This document shows positions 50,819-59,492 of a stretch of DNA of 64,000 bases, piece by piece. The DNA comes from JAOUEA01 sp040882605 (GTDB taxonomy: Bacteria; Actinomycetota; UBA4738; HRBIN12). The DNA lies in the NCBI GenBank assembly GCA_040882605.1, contig JBBEAY010000047.1:1-64000 (forward strand), read 5' to 3'. The position numbers were made by a program, and so were the translations under genes. Position 1 is the stretch's first letter, and every line of letters begins with the position of its first letter. Below the pieces are notes generated by a model, which did not search any database, was not told where the DNA came from, and saw only the letters and a program-made list of their open reading frames with translations.

Positions 50819-51729
50819 CTGACTCCCTTCGCGCTTGGCCCCACCACGACCGGTAGGGCGCCCGGCATCACCTCGAACGACGCAGGAAGCGCCCCGACGT
50901 GCTCGCCGTCGGCGTAGACCTGCATACCCCGGTTCGCCTCGATCGTCACCCTAGCCGCGCGCATCATCCGCACCTTCGGATGTGTCGTATGCGTGCCCAT
51001 GAACACCTTCGGGAACGCTCGCAGGAACGCACCCTTCGAGAGCGCTTCGACGATGCACACGTCGAGCACTCCGTCGACGAGCGACGCATCGGGAAGCACC
51101 TTCATGCCACCGCCGTAGGAGAGGCCGCTGCCGACCACGACCAGCATGGCATCGAGCGTGAGCGGTTCGCCGTCGACGGTCAGCTCGTAGTGGGCGGGAG
51201 AGAATCGCGAGAGCGTCTTCAGGAGCGCGGCCACATACGTGCCCGTACCGCCCAGCTTCCCCCTCATCGAATCGGCCGTCTCGTTGACTTCAGAATCGAA
51301 CCCCGCGCCCGCGATGTTGACGAAGCACCGGTCGGTGTCGCCTACTCGCACCCGAACCAAGTCGATGGCCGCGGTCTTCGGGTCCGCGAGCAGCCGCACG
51401 GCCGCCCCGAAGCGCCGCGCACCGATCGCAGCGGCGAAGTCGTTTCCCGTGCCGGCCGGCAACACCGCCAGAGCGGCGCCGGTGCCAACCAGTCCATTGG
51501 CGGCGTAAGACACGGTGCCGTCGCCGCCGATCACCGCGACGATCTCGGCGCCTCGCTCAGCGGCGTCGCGGCAGGTGGACTCCATATCCGCAGGGCTACG
51601 GGCGACCCGCACCTCATGTTCGATCCGAAGCTCACGCAACAACGAGTCAGCGGCGCCGATCCGCTTGCCGGCCTTTCCTCGCCCGGCGACGGGGTTCGCG
51701 ACCACGACGACGGGGGCGCTCTCTCCCAT
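50815..51729 (-). CDS. Diacylglycerol/lipid kinase (DagK/YegS family)
   Basis: This 304-residue kinase phosphorylates diacylglycerol or a related lipid with ATP. The motifs are intact: NPVAGRGKAG, GGDGT (68-72), PAGTGNDFA and GAGFDSEVN. The C-terminal YGGGMKVLPDASLVDGVLD and YADGEHVG are typical of the family. It is coupled to the hydrolase gene downstream. Compare the degenerate relative at 46441-47373. Confidence 0.9.
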   Translation of the reverse strand: MGESAPVVVVANPVAGRGKAGKRIGAADSLLRELRIEHEVRVARSPADMESTCRDAAERGAEIVAVIGGDGTVSYAANGLVGTGAALAVLPAGTGNDFAAAIGARRFGAAVRLLADPKTAAIDLVRVRVGDTDRCFVNIAGAGFDSEVNETADSMRGKLGGTGTYVAALLKTLSRFSPAHYELTVDGEPLTLDAMLVVVGSGLSYGGGMKVLPDASLVDGVLDVCIVEALSKGAFLRAFPKVFMGTHTTHPKVRMMRAARVTIEANRGMQVYADGEHVGALPASFEVMPGALPVVVGPSAKGVR

Positions 51730-51742
51730 CGGCGCCCGTCGC

Positions 51743-52486
51743 CTATCCCCCGCCGAGCCCGGGTACGAGCCCGCCGCCGGGGGGCTCCGGGATGCCCCCG
51801 GCCTGCAGGGCCTGCAGGTACTGGGTCCAGCCTCCGATGAGCTCGGCGCTCGCGGTATCGCGCAGATCCACCGCCACGTCGGCGAGGCGCTGTCGTTCGG
51901 CGCCCCCGAACGACACCGCCGATGCCGCCACCCGCGCGGCCTGGCGATAGAGATCGAGCACTCCTTTCAGCGTCTTGGCCGAGCCGGTGAAGGAGCTGGA
52001 GGCGATGGGGTCGTTGAAGCCCTGATCGCGGATCGTCTCGGCGACGTCGAACGCAACGAGGTCCTTGCTCGCTCGAGCTGCGTCGTCGGCCGCCTGCTGG
52101 AACGTCTTCTCGGCGCCGGCGGGCGGCTTGCCCTTGGCGAGGGCGTCGAGCGCGGCGTCCATGTCGGCGAAGATCGTCGGCGGAAGCCCCGGCTGGACCA
52201 CGCCGACCTGGCTGTATGCGCCGCGAACCGCTTGCTGGTAGGCGGTGGCAGCCGCCCTGCGTCGCGCTGCATCGGATTCGGCTTCGGCCTCTTCGTCGCC
52301 CGAACGGAGGCTGTTCGTCACCAACACGAGCACGACCATGGCGAGCACGCCCAGCAGCGCCCCGGCTGAGAACACAACCCACCTGCGACTGTGCAGCGGC
52401 GTCGGAGGCGCCACCGGCTCGTGCCGAGGCGCCCGGGGGGCGGACCGTTGCTTCGCCCTGCTCTTGTTCTTGCCCTTGATGGCCAT
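51743..52486 (-). CDS. Membrane-anchored protein with helical exported domain
   Basis: This 247-residue protein has a very basic N-terminus (KGKNKSRAKQRSAPRAPR), one membrane helix (about 45-65, VVFSAGALLGVLAMVVLVLV) and a mostly helical outer domain of about 170 residues ending in a glycine/proline tail (PEPPGGGLVPGLGGG). I recognise no family. TAAGGA lies before the ATG. It stands between tatC and the lipid kinase; neighbours suggest cell-envelope work but nothing specific. Confidence 0.75.
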   Translation of the reverse strand: MAIKGKNKSRAKQRSAPRAPRHEPVAPPTPLHSRRWVVFSAGALLGVLAMVVLVLVTNSLRSGDEEAEAESDAARRRAAATAYQQAVRGAYSQVGVVQPGLPPTIFADMDAALDALAKGKPPAGAEKTFQQAADDAARASKDLVAFDVAETIRDQGFNDPIASSSFTGSAKTLKGVLDLYRQAARVAASAVSFGGAERQRLADVAVDLRDTASAELIGGWTQYLQALQAGGIPEPPGGGLVPGLGGG

Positions 52487-52494
52487 GGCAGTCC

Positions 52495-53271
52495 TTATCG
52501 CTTCATGATCCGGCCGATGATGATAGATGCCTCGTAGAACAGGTACATCGGGATCATCATCGCGAACATCGTGTATGGGTCCCCGCTCGGCGTGATGACC
52601 GCCGAGAACACCGCGATCGCGAGGATCGTCCATCGCCGCCACGACGCGAGCCGCCGCCACGACAGCACGCCGACCGCCTCGAGGAAGACCAAGACCACGG
52701 GGAACAGGAACGACGCTCCGAACGCGAGGGTCACGAGCGTCACGAACCCGAGATACCTGTCGAACGTGATCAGTGGCACCACAGCCTCGCCGCCGAAGCC
52801 GAGCAGGAACTCGAGCGCCCTCGGCAAAGTCCAGATCGAGAACGCTGCCCCGAGGAGGAAGAGCGCCGTCGCTGTCGCGATGAACGGGATGGACCACTTC
52901 TTCTCGCGGCTCGTCAACCCGGGAACGATGAACGCCCATAGCTGGTACATCACCACGGGCAGGGCCACGATCAATCCGAGGAACCCGACCATCTTGATCT
53001 TCGTGAGGAACGCGTCGACCACGCTGTTGATCACGAGCTTGCATCCTGCCGGCGGCTGCACGTCGGGGTGATCCCGTAGGTACTCGCAGTAGGGGCCTTG
53101 GAGCAGCTCGAGCACGTACGGATACAGGAACCATCCGACGATCGCTCCCCCCGCCACCGAGAAGAAGGCGATCATGATGCGCCGGCGGAGCTCATCGAGG
53201 TGCTCCAGAACAGACATCGTGCCGGTGCGCTCTGCCTCCGACTTCCGGAGGAACCTAGGCATCAGCTGCAT
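52495..53271 (-). CDS. tatC: Sec-independent (Tat) translocase subunit TatC
   Basis: TatC (258 residues from this start) is the six-helix receptor of the twin-arginine export system. The N-terminal MSVLEHLDELRRRI is diagnostic, FIVPGLTSREKKW follows the second helix, and FGASFLFPVV and ITPSGDPYTM are in later helices. ATG 53271 or ATG 53262 could start it. It is preceded by the tatB-like gene ten bases upstream, so the operon supplies both translocase parts. Confidence 0.95.
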   Translation of the reverse strand: MQLMPRFLRKSEAERTGTMSVLEHLDELRRRIMIAFFSVAGGAIVGWFLYPYVLELLQGPYCEYLRDHPDVQPPAGCKLVINSVVDAFLTKIKMVGFLGLIVALPVVMYQLWAFIVPGLTSREKKWSIPFIATATALFLLGAAFSIWTLPRALEFLLGFGGEAVVPLITFDRYLGFVTLVTLAFGASFLFPVVLVFLEAVGVLSWRRLASWRRWTILAIAVFSAVITPSGDPYTMFAMMIPMYLFYEASIIIGRIMKR

Positions 53272-53281
53272 GCAGCGAGCC

Positions 53282-53707
53282 TCACTCGGCCGGATCCTCG
53301 TCGGCGCCATCGACCGGCGTTGTCGAGGCCGGCGGATCCGAAGGTGAGACCGCGTGAGGAGCCGGCGCTCCGTCCTGTCCAGACGGTGCTTCGAGTCCTT
53401 CGCCGGTGCGATCGGCCGGGCGCTTGGCTGCGTGAGGGCGGGTGCGAGGTTCGTCGCTGCGGAATGCAGATCGCACGTCGGTCGCGCTCTTCAGCTCTGC
53501 GGCGGACTTCCTCAGCTCCGCGGCGGTCTGCTTGAAATCGTCGCCCATGCCCGTGTTCACGAGATCCTTGACCTCGTCCTGCATCTTGCGGAGCTCGCGC
53601 ATGCCCTTGCCGATCGTTCGCCCCAGCTCGGGAAGCCGCTGCGGCCCCACGATCACGAGGGCGATGACGAAGATCAGGATGAGCTCTGGAGGTCCGATGT
53701 TGAGCAT
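53282..53707 (-). CDS. tatB: Tat translocase subunit TatB (TatA/B family)
   Basis: This 141-residue protein has the TatA/B layout: a short N-terminal membrane helix (ELILIFVIALVIVG), the hinge GPQRLPELGRTIG, an amphipathic helix (MRELRKMQDEVKDLV) and a charged disordered tail. MLNIGPPE with glutamate at residue 8 favours TatB over TatA. It lies between tatC and a small membrane protein gene. A separate tatA may be elsewhere. Confidence 0.85.
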   Translation of the reverse strand: MLNIGPPELILIFVIALVIVGPQRLPELGRTIGKGMRELRKMQDEVKDLVNTGMGDDFKQTAAELRKSAAELKSATDVRSAFRSDEPRTRPHAAKRPADRTGEGLEAPSGQDGAPAPHAVSPSDPPASTTPVDGADEDPAE

Positions 53708-53716
53708 GAGATCTGC

Positions 53717-53926
53717 CTACCGGCGAGCGCCGAGTTTCGAGGCGCGGGCGCCCGCGCGGGCGCCCTCGTCCGAGATCTCCCGCATGACAGGCGAGAGCTC
53801 GTCTTGCATGCGCCGGGCCGTGCGCCCGAGCACCAACAGGTGGCGGATCAGCGCGGTCAAGAAGGCAAGCATGGCGATCGTCGAAACGATGCCGATCACG
53901 AACCAGACGATGAGCCAGGTGCCCAC
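53717..53926 (-). CDS. Small single-helix membrane protein
   Basis: This 69-residue protein has one N-terminal membrane helix (residues 4-30, rich in I, V, L, A) and a basic C-terminal amphipathic stretch (RHLLVLGRTARRMQDELSPVM). The layout mimics a Tat-type subunit but the hinge motif is missing; I recognise no family. GTG 53926 follows a -10 element and has no SD. It is first in the tatB-tatC run, nine bases before tatB. Confidence 0.7.
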   Translation of the reverse strand: MGTWLIVWFVIGIVSTIAMLAFLTALIRHLLVLGRTARRMQDELSPVMREISDEGARAGARASKLGARR

Positions 53927-53933
53927 GCAGGCG

Positions 53934-53939
53934 ATGCTA
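53934..53939 (-). promoter_or_regulatory. -10 element of the tat gene run (TAGCAT), leaderless arrangement
   Basis: On the minus strand TAGCAT ends seven bases before GTG 53926. Confidence 0.5.
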
Positions 53940-53994
53940 CACGAGGGCGTTGCCCTCGCGGCAGGCCACGTCGAACGTGAAGCTTCTCGTCTCG

Positions 53995-54360
53995 TCAGGC
54001 GTTGCCGCCGCTCGAGGCCACGAACTCCTCGATGTAGCGGTCGTCTTCCAGCAGGTAGTGGAACTCGATCACGTCGTCGATCGAGAATCGCGGACCCTGC
54101 GGGATAGCGCCCCGCAGATCCCCGGGTCCCTCGTCGTCGAAGAGCATCTGATCGCTCTCTGATTGCTCGATGTCCACGCCCGCCGAGACCAGTAGAGCCA
54201 CGATCTTGCGGTCGGCACGCTTCTCCACGTCGTCGGCACAGCTGGGGCAGGTGAACCGGTAGCTGCCCTCACGGCCGCTCTGGCGCACCGAAAGCATGAT
54301 CGCCTCGGGGCCCATGTCCACTTCGCCACACCTTGGGCACGTTGTCCGGATGGTTGTCAT
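53995..54360 (-). CDS. Zinc-ribbon protein of unknown function
   Basis: This 121-residue protein has an N-terminal zinc ribbon, TTCPRCGEVDMG and FTCPSCADD (two CxxC pairs, residues 8-41), and an acidic C-terminal part (SIDDVIEFHYLLEDDRYIEE). It is conserved-looking but not of a family I can name. Its likely role is nucleic-acid or protein binding. No clear SD; TAGCAC eight bases before the ATG is a weak -10. The 143-base gap to pafC upstream has no gene. Confidence 0.78.
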   Translation of the reverse strand: MTTIRTTCPRCGEVDMGPEAIMLSVRQSGREGSYRFTCPSCADDVEKRADRKIVALLVSAGVDIEQSESDQMLFDDEGPGDLRGAIPQGPRFSIDDVIEFHYLLEDDRYIEEFVASSGGNA

Positions 54361-54504
54361 CTCAGGGGTGCTATCGGCCTCCTCCCGGCGAGGCTTGAGA
54401 GTCCTCGACAGGATGGGGGCTACCCAACTCGAACCATCACCTCGCCATACCGGGGCAGCCGGGGTGCAGACGTTCGGACCGACTCGATGCCCCGGTGCCC
54501 GGCT

Positions 54505-55476
54505 TCAGCGGTAGAGCGCGAGCGTGTCGCGAGCGAGCCCGGTCACGGCCTCGTTCACCTCGGGCGGCGAGTGCACCTGCGCGTCGGGACCAACGCGGAG
54601 CATGAGCCTTGCCACCCAGGCGAGCTCAGCCGCAGGAAGCGTGACCTCCAACGCTCCGTCGTCCCGCTCGAGGGGGTCCTCGGTCATGTAGTACTCGGCG
54701 ATCCAGCGCGCTCCCGGCTGCAGCGAGAGCCGTACGCGGATCTCGTCGCCGGTCGGCGTGTAGAGCGCCCGCCCCGCGCCCTCGAGTCCTCGAGGCTCGA
54801 ATCGCACCCCGGCGCCGGTCGCCGCCCGGATGCGGTCGGCGCGGAACAGGCGCTCGTCGTCGGCGTCGACGTCCCACGCCGCGACGTACCAGTTGCCCAT
54901 CGCGGAGAAGACCTCCTCGGGCTCGATGTCGCGGATGGACCAGGCCCCCGTCGACCCGGCGAAGTACTCGATCGTGATGCGTTCACGGGCCACAGCCGCA
55001 CGTCGCATCGTCTCCAGGTGCTCCGCAGGCCGCCCGAACTCGGCCGTGGCGATGGCCTGCTCGTCGCCGACCGTATCGGGACCCAGGGCGTCGCGCAGCT
55101 TGTGCACGGCGCTCGCGAGCGCCGGCGCTTGCGGAGATCCCGGCGTGCCGAGCAGCTCGGCCGATCGCAGAGTGATGGCCAGCGCTTCCTGACGGCTGAG
55201 GCGCAGCGGCCGCGAGAAGTGATCAGCCATCGTGATCCAGATGTGATCGTCCTCATCAACCTCGACGTCGATCAGGTCGCCGGGACCGTACGGGGGTAGC
55301 CCCGACATGAACAGCAGATCCAGATCTCGTCTGAGCTGCTCGGGCTTCACGTCGTACAGTGGCGCGACCTCGGCGATCGACGATCCGGGGTGTTGCACGA
55401 GATACGGCACGATCACGAGCATGCGGCCGAGTCGCTCGGCGGTCTTGGGCGGGCTCGCGCGTCCCTTCTCAGCCAT
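54505..55476 (-). CDS. pafC: WYL-domain regulator PafC
   Basis: This 323-residue protein has an N-terminal winged helix (AERLGRMLVIVPYLVQHPG, IAEVAPLYDV) and a WYL domain (about 140-230, IRDIEPEEVFSAMGNWYVAAWD) followed by the WCX extension. PafB-PafC is the heterodimer that switches on the mycobacterial DNA-damage response independently of LexA/RecA. Its start lies within the end of pafB (eight-base overlap). Confidence 0.92.
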   Translation of the reverse strand: MAEKGRASPPKTAERLGRMLVIVPYLVQHPGSSIAEVAPLYDVKPEQLRRDLDLLFMSGLPPYGPGDLIDVEVDEDDHIWITMADHFSRPLRLSRQEALAITLRSAELLGTPGSPQAPALASAVHKLRDALGPDTVGDEQAIATAEFGRPAEHLETMRRAAVARERITIEYFAGSTGAWSIRDIEPEEVFSAMGNWYVAAWDVDADDERLFRADRIRAATGAGVRFEPRGLEGAGRALYTPTGDEIRVRLSLQPGARWIAEYYMTEDPLERDDGALEVTLPAAELAWVARLMLRVGPDAQVHSPPEVNEAVTGLARDTLALYR

Positions 55477-56431
55477 CGAAAGCTTCGAGCCGGCCGACGA
55501 CCTCGTCGCGCAGCTCCTCGGGAGAACGCACGATCGCGTCTGGACCGAACTGCAACACGAGCGACGCCAGCAGTCCCGGTTGGGTCATCGGCACATCGGC
55601 CACGACCCACCCGTCGTCCTCGACCTCGGTCTGCTTCGCTCCGGCGAACGACCCCACTGCCCACCACGCAACCTCGGGCGAGAACGCGATCTCGGCATGA
55701 TCTTCGGAGGCGGCGGCCCACGGTCCCGACTGCACATGGTCTGCGGCCCGGAAGCCTTCGGGTGGTTCGCCGCCTTCCCCGAGATCACCGAGGTCGCTCG
55801 TGAACCGCGAGAGCCGGAAGGCGCGCACGTCCTCGCGCTCGGAATCGTGTCCGACGAGGTACCAGTGGCCGCCCCGGAAGACCATCGCGTAGGCGTCGAC
55901 GAACCGTTCCCCCGCCATGCCGTGTGAGGTCCGGTAACCGAACCGCACACGGCGATGTCGTTGCGCCGCGTCAGCACACTCGATCACCAGGGTGCTGCGA
56001 GCGTCGGACCCCGATGCCAACGGGCCGCCGGCGAGGCCGGCCAGCACGCCTCCGTCGGCGCCGTAGAGGAGCTTGCGCGCGGCCTGCTCCGCACGGGTGT
56101 TCTCGCCGCCGCTCTGCGCCGCGACCAGCAGCGCGCCGAGCTCTTCGGGCGTGAATGCGATCTCGGGAAGGTAGTACTCGTCCTTCGGGATGATGTAGCC
56201 CTGCTCGGCGCCCCACACATCGGTGTCGACGAGCTGCAGGGGGATCCCGAACTCCCGCAGCTGGTCCTTGTCGCGTTCGAACATGCGCTTGGCGCTGTCG
56301 ATGTTGTCGGATCGGTACGCGTGCAGGGTGTCGCGGATCTGCTCGTAGGTGAGCGGCGTGGGGGTCTCGAGCAGCAGGGCGACGAGGTTCAGCAGTCGCT
56401 CGAGCGGCTCCATGCGTTCGGCGCCTGTCAT
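55469..56431 (-). CDS. pafB: WYL-domain regulator PafB
   Basis: Partner of PafC (320 residues), with a winged helix (LERLLNLVALLLETPTPLTYEQI in parts) and a WYL domain (MVFRGGHWYLVGHDSEREDVRAFRLSRF in parts) plus WCX. ATG 56431 is used; ATG 56413 (MEPLERLL) is an alternative. The gene is divergent from an unknown protein gene 44 bases away. In mycobacteria pafB and pafC lie in an operon with pafA; here pafA is separated by two plus-strand genes. Confidence 0.92.
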   Translation of the reverse strand: MTGAERMEPLERLLNLVALLLETPTPLTYEQIRDTLHAYRSDNIDSAKRMFERDKDQLREFGIPLQLVDTDVWGAEQGYIIPKDEYYLPEIAFTPEELGALLVAAQSGGENTRAEQAARKLLYGADGGVLAGLAGGPLASGSDARSTLVIECADAAQRHRRVRFGYRTSHGMAGERFVDAYAMVFRGGHWYLVGHDSEREDVRAFRLSRFTSDLGDLGEGGEPPEGFRAADHVQSGPWAAASEDHAEIAFSPEVAWWAVGSFAGAKQTEVEDDGWVVADVPMTQPGLLASLVLQFGPDAIVRSPEELRDEVVGRLEAFDG

Positions 56432-56439
56432 CGTCGGGC

Positions 56440-56445
56440 ATCATA
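56440..56445 (-). promoter_or_regulatory. -10 element of pafB (TATGAT), leaderless arrangement
   Basis: On the minus strand TATGAT ends eight bases before ATG 56431 with no SD between. Confidence 0.6.
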
Positions 56446-56475
56446 GCCTCGCATGCCGAGCGACCGAGCCCCCTC

Positions 56476-57135
56476 GTGATCCGTACCGTCACACGCCTTC
56501 CCGATGGGTCGGTCGAGATCGCCGCCGAGATCGCCGTGGGCGTCGGAACCAGGCAGGTTCGGGTGCCGCTCGGCCGCTTCGATCGTGAGATCGACCCGGG
56601 TGGTCTTCGCAACATGCCTGTGGTGGTGCTGAGCGACCCGGGGCTGGAACCCACGGTGCGGGCAGGAGCTCAGCGAGCGGGTCGCGCACCGCTCGCGCGC
56701 CTGGAGCTCGAGGGCGTGGAGTTCCCGGGGGCCGAGCTGCTCGGCGGATCGTCGATCGCCGAGGTCTTGCTCGTCGTAGCGCAGGGTCCGGCTGCGGCGG
56801 CCGCACTCGTCGTGGCCAGAGCACTCGGCGGCAGGCCGCTGCCAGTGATCGCGCTCGACGATCCGGCGAGCGCCAACGCGATGCTGCGAGAGTGCGACGT
56901 GGATCTCGACGTGGCAGTCCCGTCGGTCGATGAACCGATGCGGGCCCTGATCCGCGAGACCGTCGAGCAGCTCGGACTCTTCATCGGCCATCACGTGGTC
57001 GAGGTCGATCCGCGCCCGGCGCTGGCCGATCGCGTGGGCGTCGGCGCGGATGCACCCTCCGTGCACGAGCTCACGGCAGCGGCCACGGGCGTGCTCGCCG
57101 GCCGCCTCGCCGCAGGGAACAGGCGGTGGCGGTGA
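56476..57135 (+). CDS. Protein of unknown function
   Basis: This 219-residue protein is alanine- and valine-rich without membrane helices. It looks like an alpha/beta protein: strands VVVLSD, EVLLVVAQG and PVIALDDP alternate with helices, somewhat like a nucleotide or cofactor-binding fold, but no motif can be named. The GTG start has no clear SD. Codon use is like its neighbours. It interrupts the pafBC-pafA cluster together with the next gene. Confidence 0.65.
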   Translation: MIRTVTRLPDGSVEIAAEIAVGVGTRQVRVPLGRFDREIDPGGLRNMPVVVLSDPGLEPTVRAGAQRAGRAPLARLELEGVEFPGAELLGGSSIAEVLLVVAQGPAAAAALVVARALGGRPLPVIALDDPASANAMLRECDVDLDVAVPSVDEPMRALIRETVEQLGLFIGHHVVEVDPRPALADRVGVGADAPSVHELTAAATGVLAGRLAAGNRRWR

Positions 57136-57215
57136 CGGCGTCGGTCACGGGTCCGCCGGCGCGTGTCATGATGCCGGCGCTGCACCTGAGTCGGCCTTAA
57201 GGGGGTTCCGCGCAC

Positions 57216-58034
57216 GTGGCGACGTTTCAGGGATCAGAGGCAACGCTGCACTACGACCGGTTCGGCGACGGCTTCGACGTGGTCTGGATCGCCGGCGGCG
57301 GCAGTCCCGGCAGCGACTGGCACCCGTACCAGATGCCGCATTTCGAGCGTTCTTTCCGCAACACGACATTCGACAACAGAGGTATCGGGCGCACGTCGTG
57401 CGACCGGCCGCTTCCGTGGCCCATCGAGGACTTCGCCCGTGACGCCGCCGAGCTGATCCAGGGCGTGTGCGACCCACCGGTCGCTCTCGTCGGGCTGTCG
57501 TTCGGATCGGCGATCGCTCAGCAGGTGTGCATCGACCACCCGGACCTCGTGCGATGCGCCGTGGTCATGGGCACCGGCGCGTGGTGCACGCAGTGGGGCT
57601 GGGACTTCCAAGAGGCAGAGATCGAGTTCCGAAGGGGCGGGGGCCGCCTCGACGGTCTGATGGGCGCTACGCACTACGCATCGATGCTCTATCCGGCACG
57701 GGCGCTCGGCGACCGCGAGCTCTGGCCTCGCCTTCGCACACAGCTGCTCGCGTGGATGGATTCGGGCGAGAACGAGACGTCGCTGATCCCGCAATGGGAT
57801 GCATCGCTCCGGTTCGATCAGCGGAAGGCGCTTGCGGACTGCCGGGTGCCGATGCACGTCGTGGCCTTCACCGAAGATCTGCAAGCGCCGCCCCAAGACG
57901 GCATCGAGCTCGCCGAGCTCGCCGCGAACGCCGAGTACCACCTGTTCGAAGAGATGGGGCACGGCTCGATCTACGGCCACGCTCACGAGACCTTGAACCC
58001 GTTCATCGAGGACCTGATCCGCCGCTACATCTGA
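57216..58034 (+). CDS. Alpha/beta hydrolase
   Basis: This 272-residue alpha/beta hydrolase has the oxyanion region WIAGGGSPGSDW, NRGIGRTS, the nucleophile elbow GLSFGS with the catalytic serine, an aspartate in FTEDLQAPP and the histidine in MGHGSIYGH. It resembles 3-oxoadipate enol-lactonase-like or ester hydrolases; the substrate is unknown. AAGGGGG (57199-57205) is the SD for GTG 57216. It is convergent with pafA, 30 bases apart. Confidence 0.87.
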   Translation: MATFQGSEATLHYDRFGDGFDVVWIAGGGSPGSDWHPYQMPHFERSFRNTTFDNRGIGRTSCDRPLPWPIEDFARDAAELIQGVCDPPVALVGLSFGSAIAQQVCIDHPDLVRCAVVMGTGAWCTQWGWDFQEAEIEFRRGGGRLDGLMGATHYASMLYPARALGDRELWPRLRTQLLAWMDSGENETSLIPQWDASLRFDQRKALADCRVPMHVVAFTEDLQAPPQDGIELAELAANAEYHLFEEMGHGSIYGHAHETLNPFIEDLIRRYI

Positions 58035-58064
58035 TGATCGAAGCTGACCGCCTCGGAACGCTCC

Positions 58065-59423
58065 TCACATATGGGCGATCAGCTGCTCCACACGCTCGTC
58101 GACGCTTCGGAACGGATCCTTGCAGAGCACCGTGCGCTGCGCTTGGTCGTTGAGCTTCAGGTGCACCCAGTCGACCGTGTAGTCGCGGCGCTTCGCCTTC
58201 GCCTGCTTGATGAAGTCGCCTCGGAGCTTCGCGCGGGTGGTCTGGGGTGGCTCCCGCATCGCGAGGTTGACCTGGGCATCGGTCACGACGCGGTCGACCT
58301 TGCCGGCCTTCTCGAGCAGGTAGTAGAGGCCGCGATCACGATTCACGTCGTGGTAGCTCAGGTCGAGCAGAGAGACCCGGGGTGAGGCGAGCGCCAGGTC
58401 GTGCTTGGCCATGTACTTCTCGATCATCATGCGCTTGGTGATCCAGTCCACCTTTCGCACCAACCGCTCAGGTTCCCCGTCTTTCAGGGCGTCGAGCGCC
58501 TCTCGCCACTCCCGCAGCAGAACTTTCGAGATCTCGTCGGCGCCGCGGCGTTCGATGAACCGCTCCGTCTTCTCTAGGTACTCCACCTGCATCTCGATCG
58601 CCGAGAGCTCGCGCCCGTTCGAAAGCTTCACCGTTCGCGTGCACGACGTGTCGTGGCTGATCTCGCGGATCGCCCGGATCGGGTTCTCGAGCGACAGGTC
58701 TCGCATCACGGTGTTGGACTCGACCATGCGCAGCACGAGGTCGGTGATGCCGATCTTCATGAACGTGGTCCATTCGCTCATGTTCGAGTCGCCCACGATC
58801 ACGTGCAACCTGCGGAATCGTTCGGCGTCGGCGTGCGGCTCGTCGCGGGTGTTGATGATCGGCCGCGACCGTGTGGTAGCGCTCGAGACTCCTTCCCATA
58901 TGTGCTCGGCCCGCTGCGCGATGCAGAACTGGGCGCCGCGAGGTCCGTGCAGCACCTTGCCGGCGCCGCACCAGATCTGCCGCGTCACGAAGAACGGGAT
59001 CAGCACGTCGGCCATGCGCGCGAACTCGCCATGGCGGCCGACGAGGTAGTTCTCGTGACAGCCGTATGAGTTCCCCGCGGAGTCGGTGTTGTTCTTGAAC
59101 AGGTAGACCTGGCCCGAGATGCCCTCCTCGTGCAGTCGCATCTCCGCCGCCCCGAGCAAGGCCTCGAGGATCCGCTCCCCCGCCTTGTCGTGCGCAACGA
59201 CCTCCTTCACGACGTCGCACTCGGGCGTCGCGTACTCGGGGTGGGACCCGACGTCGAGGTAGAGCCTCGCGCCGTTCTCGAGGAAGACGTTCGACGACCG
59301 ACCCCAGTGCACGACCCGCCGGAACAGGTAGCGCGCGACCTCGTCGGGCGATAGGCGCCGCTGCCCCCGGAACGTGCAGGTCACGCCGTACTCATTCTCG
59401 ATCCCGAAGATACGCCGGTCCAT
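58065..59423 (-). CDS. pafA: Pup-protein ligase PafA
   Basis: PafA (452 residues) attaches Pup through its C-terminal glutamate to lysines of target proteins, using ATP. The carboxylate-amine-ligase fold begins RRIFGIENEYGVTC; the nucleotide/metal segment has LYLDVGSHPEYATPE, with the catalytic aspartate, and FKNNTDSAGNSYGCHENYL. It lacks the extra Dop loop that Dop has after residue 40, which separates it from its paralogue here. ATG 59423 sits six bases after a -10 element. Confidence 0.96.
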   Translation of the reverse strand: MDRRIFGIENEYGVTCTFRGQRRLSPDEVARYLFRRVVHWGRSSNVFLENGARLYLDVGSHPEYATPECDVVKEVVAHDKAGERILEALLGAAEMRLHEEGISGQVYLFKNNTDSAGNSYGCHENYLVGRHGEFARMADVLIPFFVTRQIWCGAGKVLHGPRGAQFCIAQRAEHIWEGVSSATTRSRPIINTRDEPHADAERFRRLHVIVGDSNMSEWTTFMKIGITDLVLRMVESNTVMRDLSLENPIRAIREISHDTSCTRTVKLSNGRELSAIEMQVEYLEKTERFIERRGADEISKVLLREWREALDALKDGEPERLVRKVDWITKRMMIEKYMAKHDLALASPRVSLLDLSYHDVNRDRGLYYLLEKAGKVDRVVTDAQVNLAMREPPQTTRAKLRGDFIKQAKAKRRDYTVDWVHLKLNDQAQRTVLCKDPFRSVDERVEQLIAHM

Positions 59424-59429
59424 CGAGCA

Positions 59430-59435
59430 AGCCTA
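59430..59435 (-). promoter_or_regulatory. -10 element of pafA (TAGGCT), leaderless arrangement
   Basis: On the minus strand TAGGCT ends six bases before the pafA ATG. It lies in the 69-base gap after prcA. Confidence 0.5.
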
Positions 59436-59492
59436 CGCCCGGTTGCGCGATCCGAAACGGAGTCGAGGGCTCCCCGACGGTGATCGGCTGTC

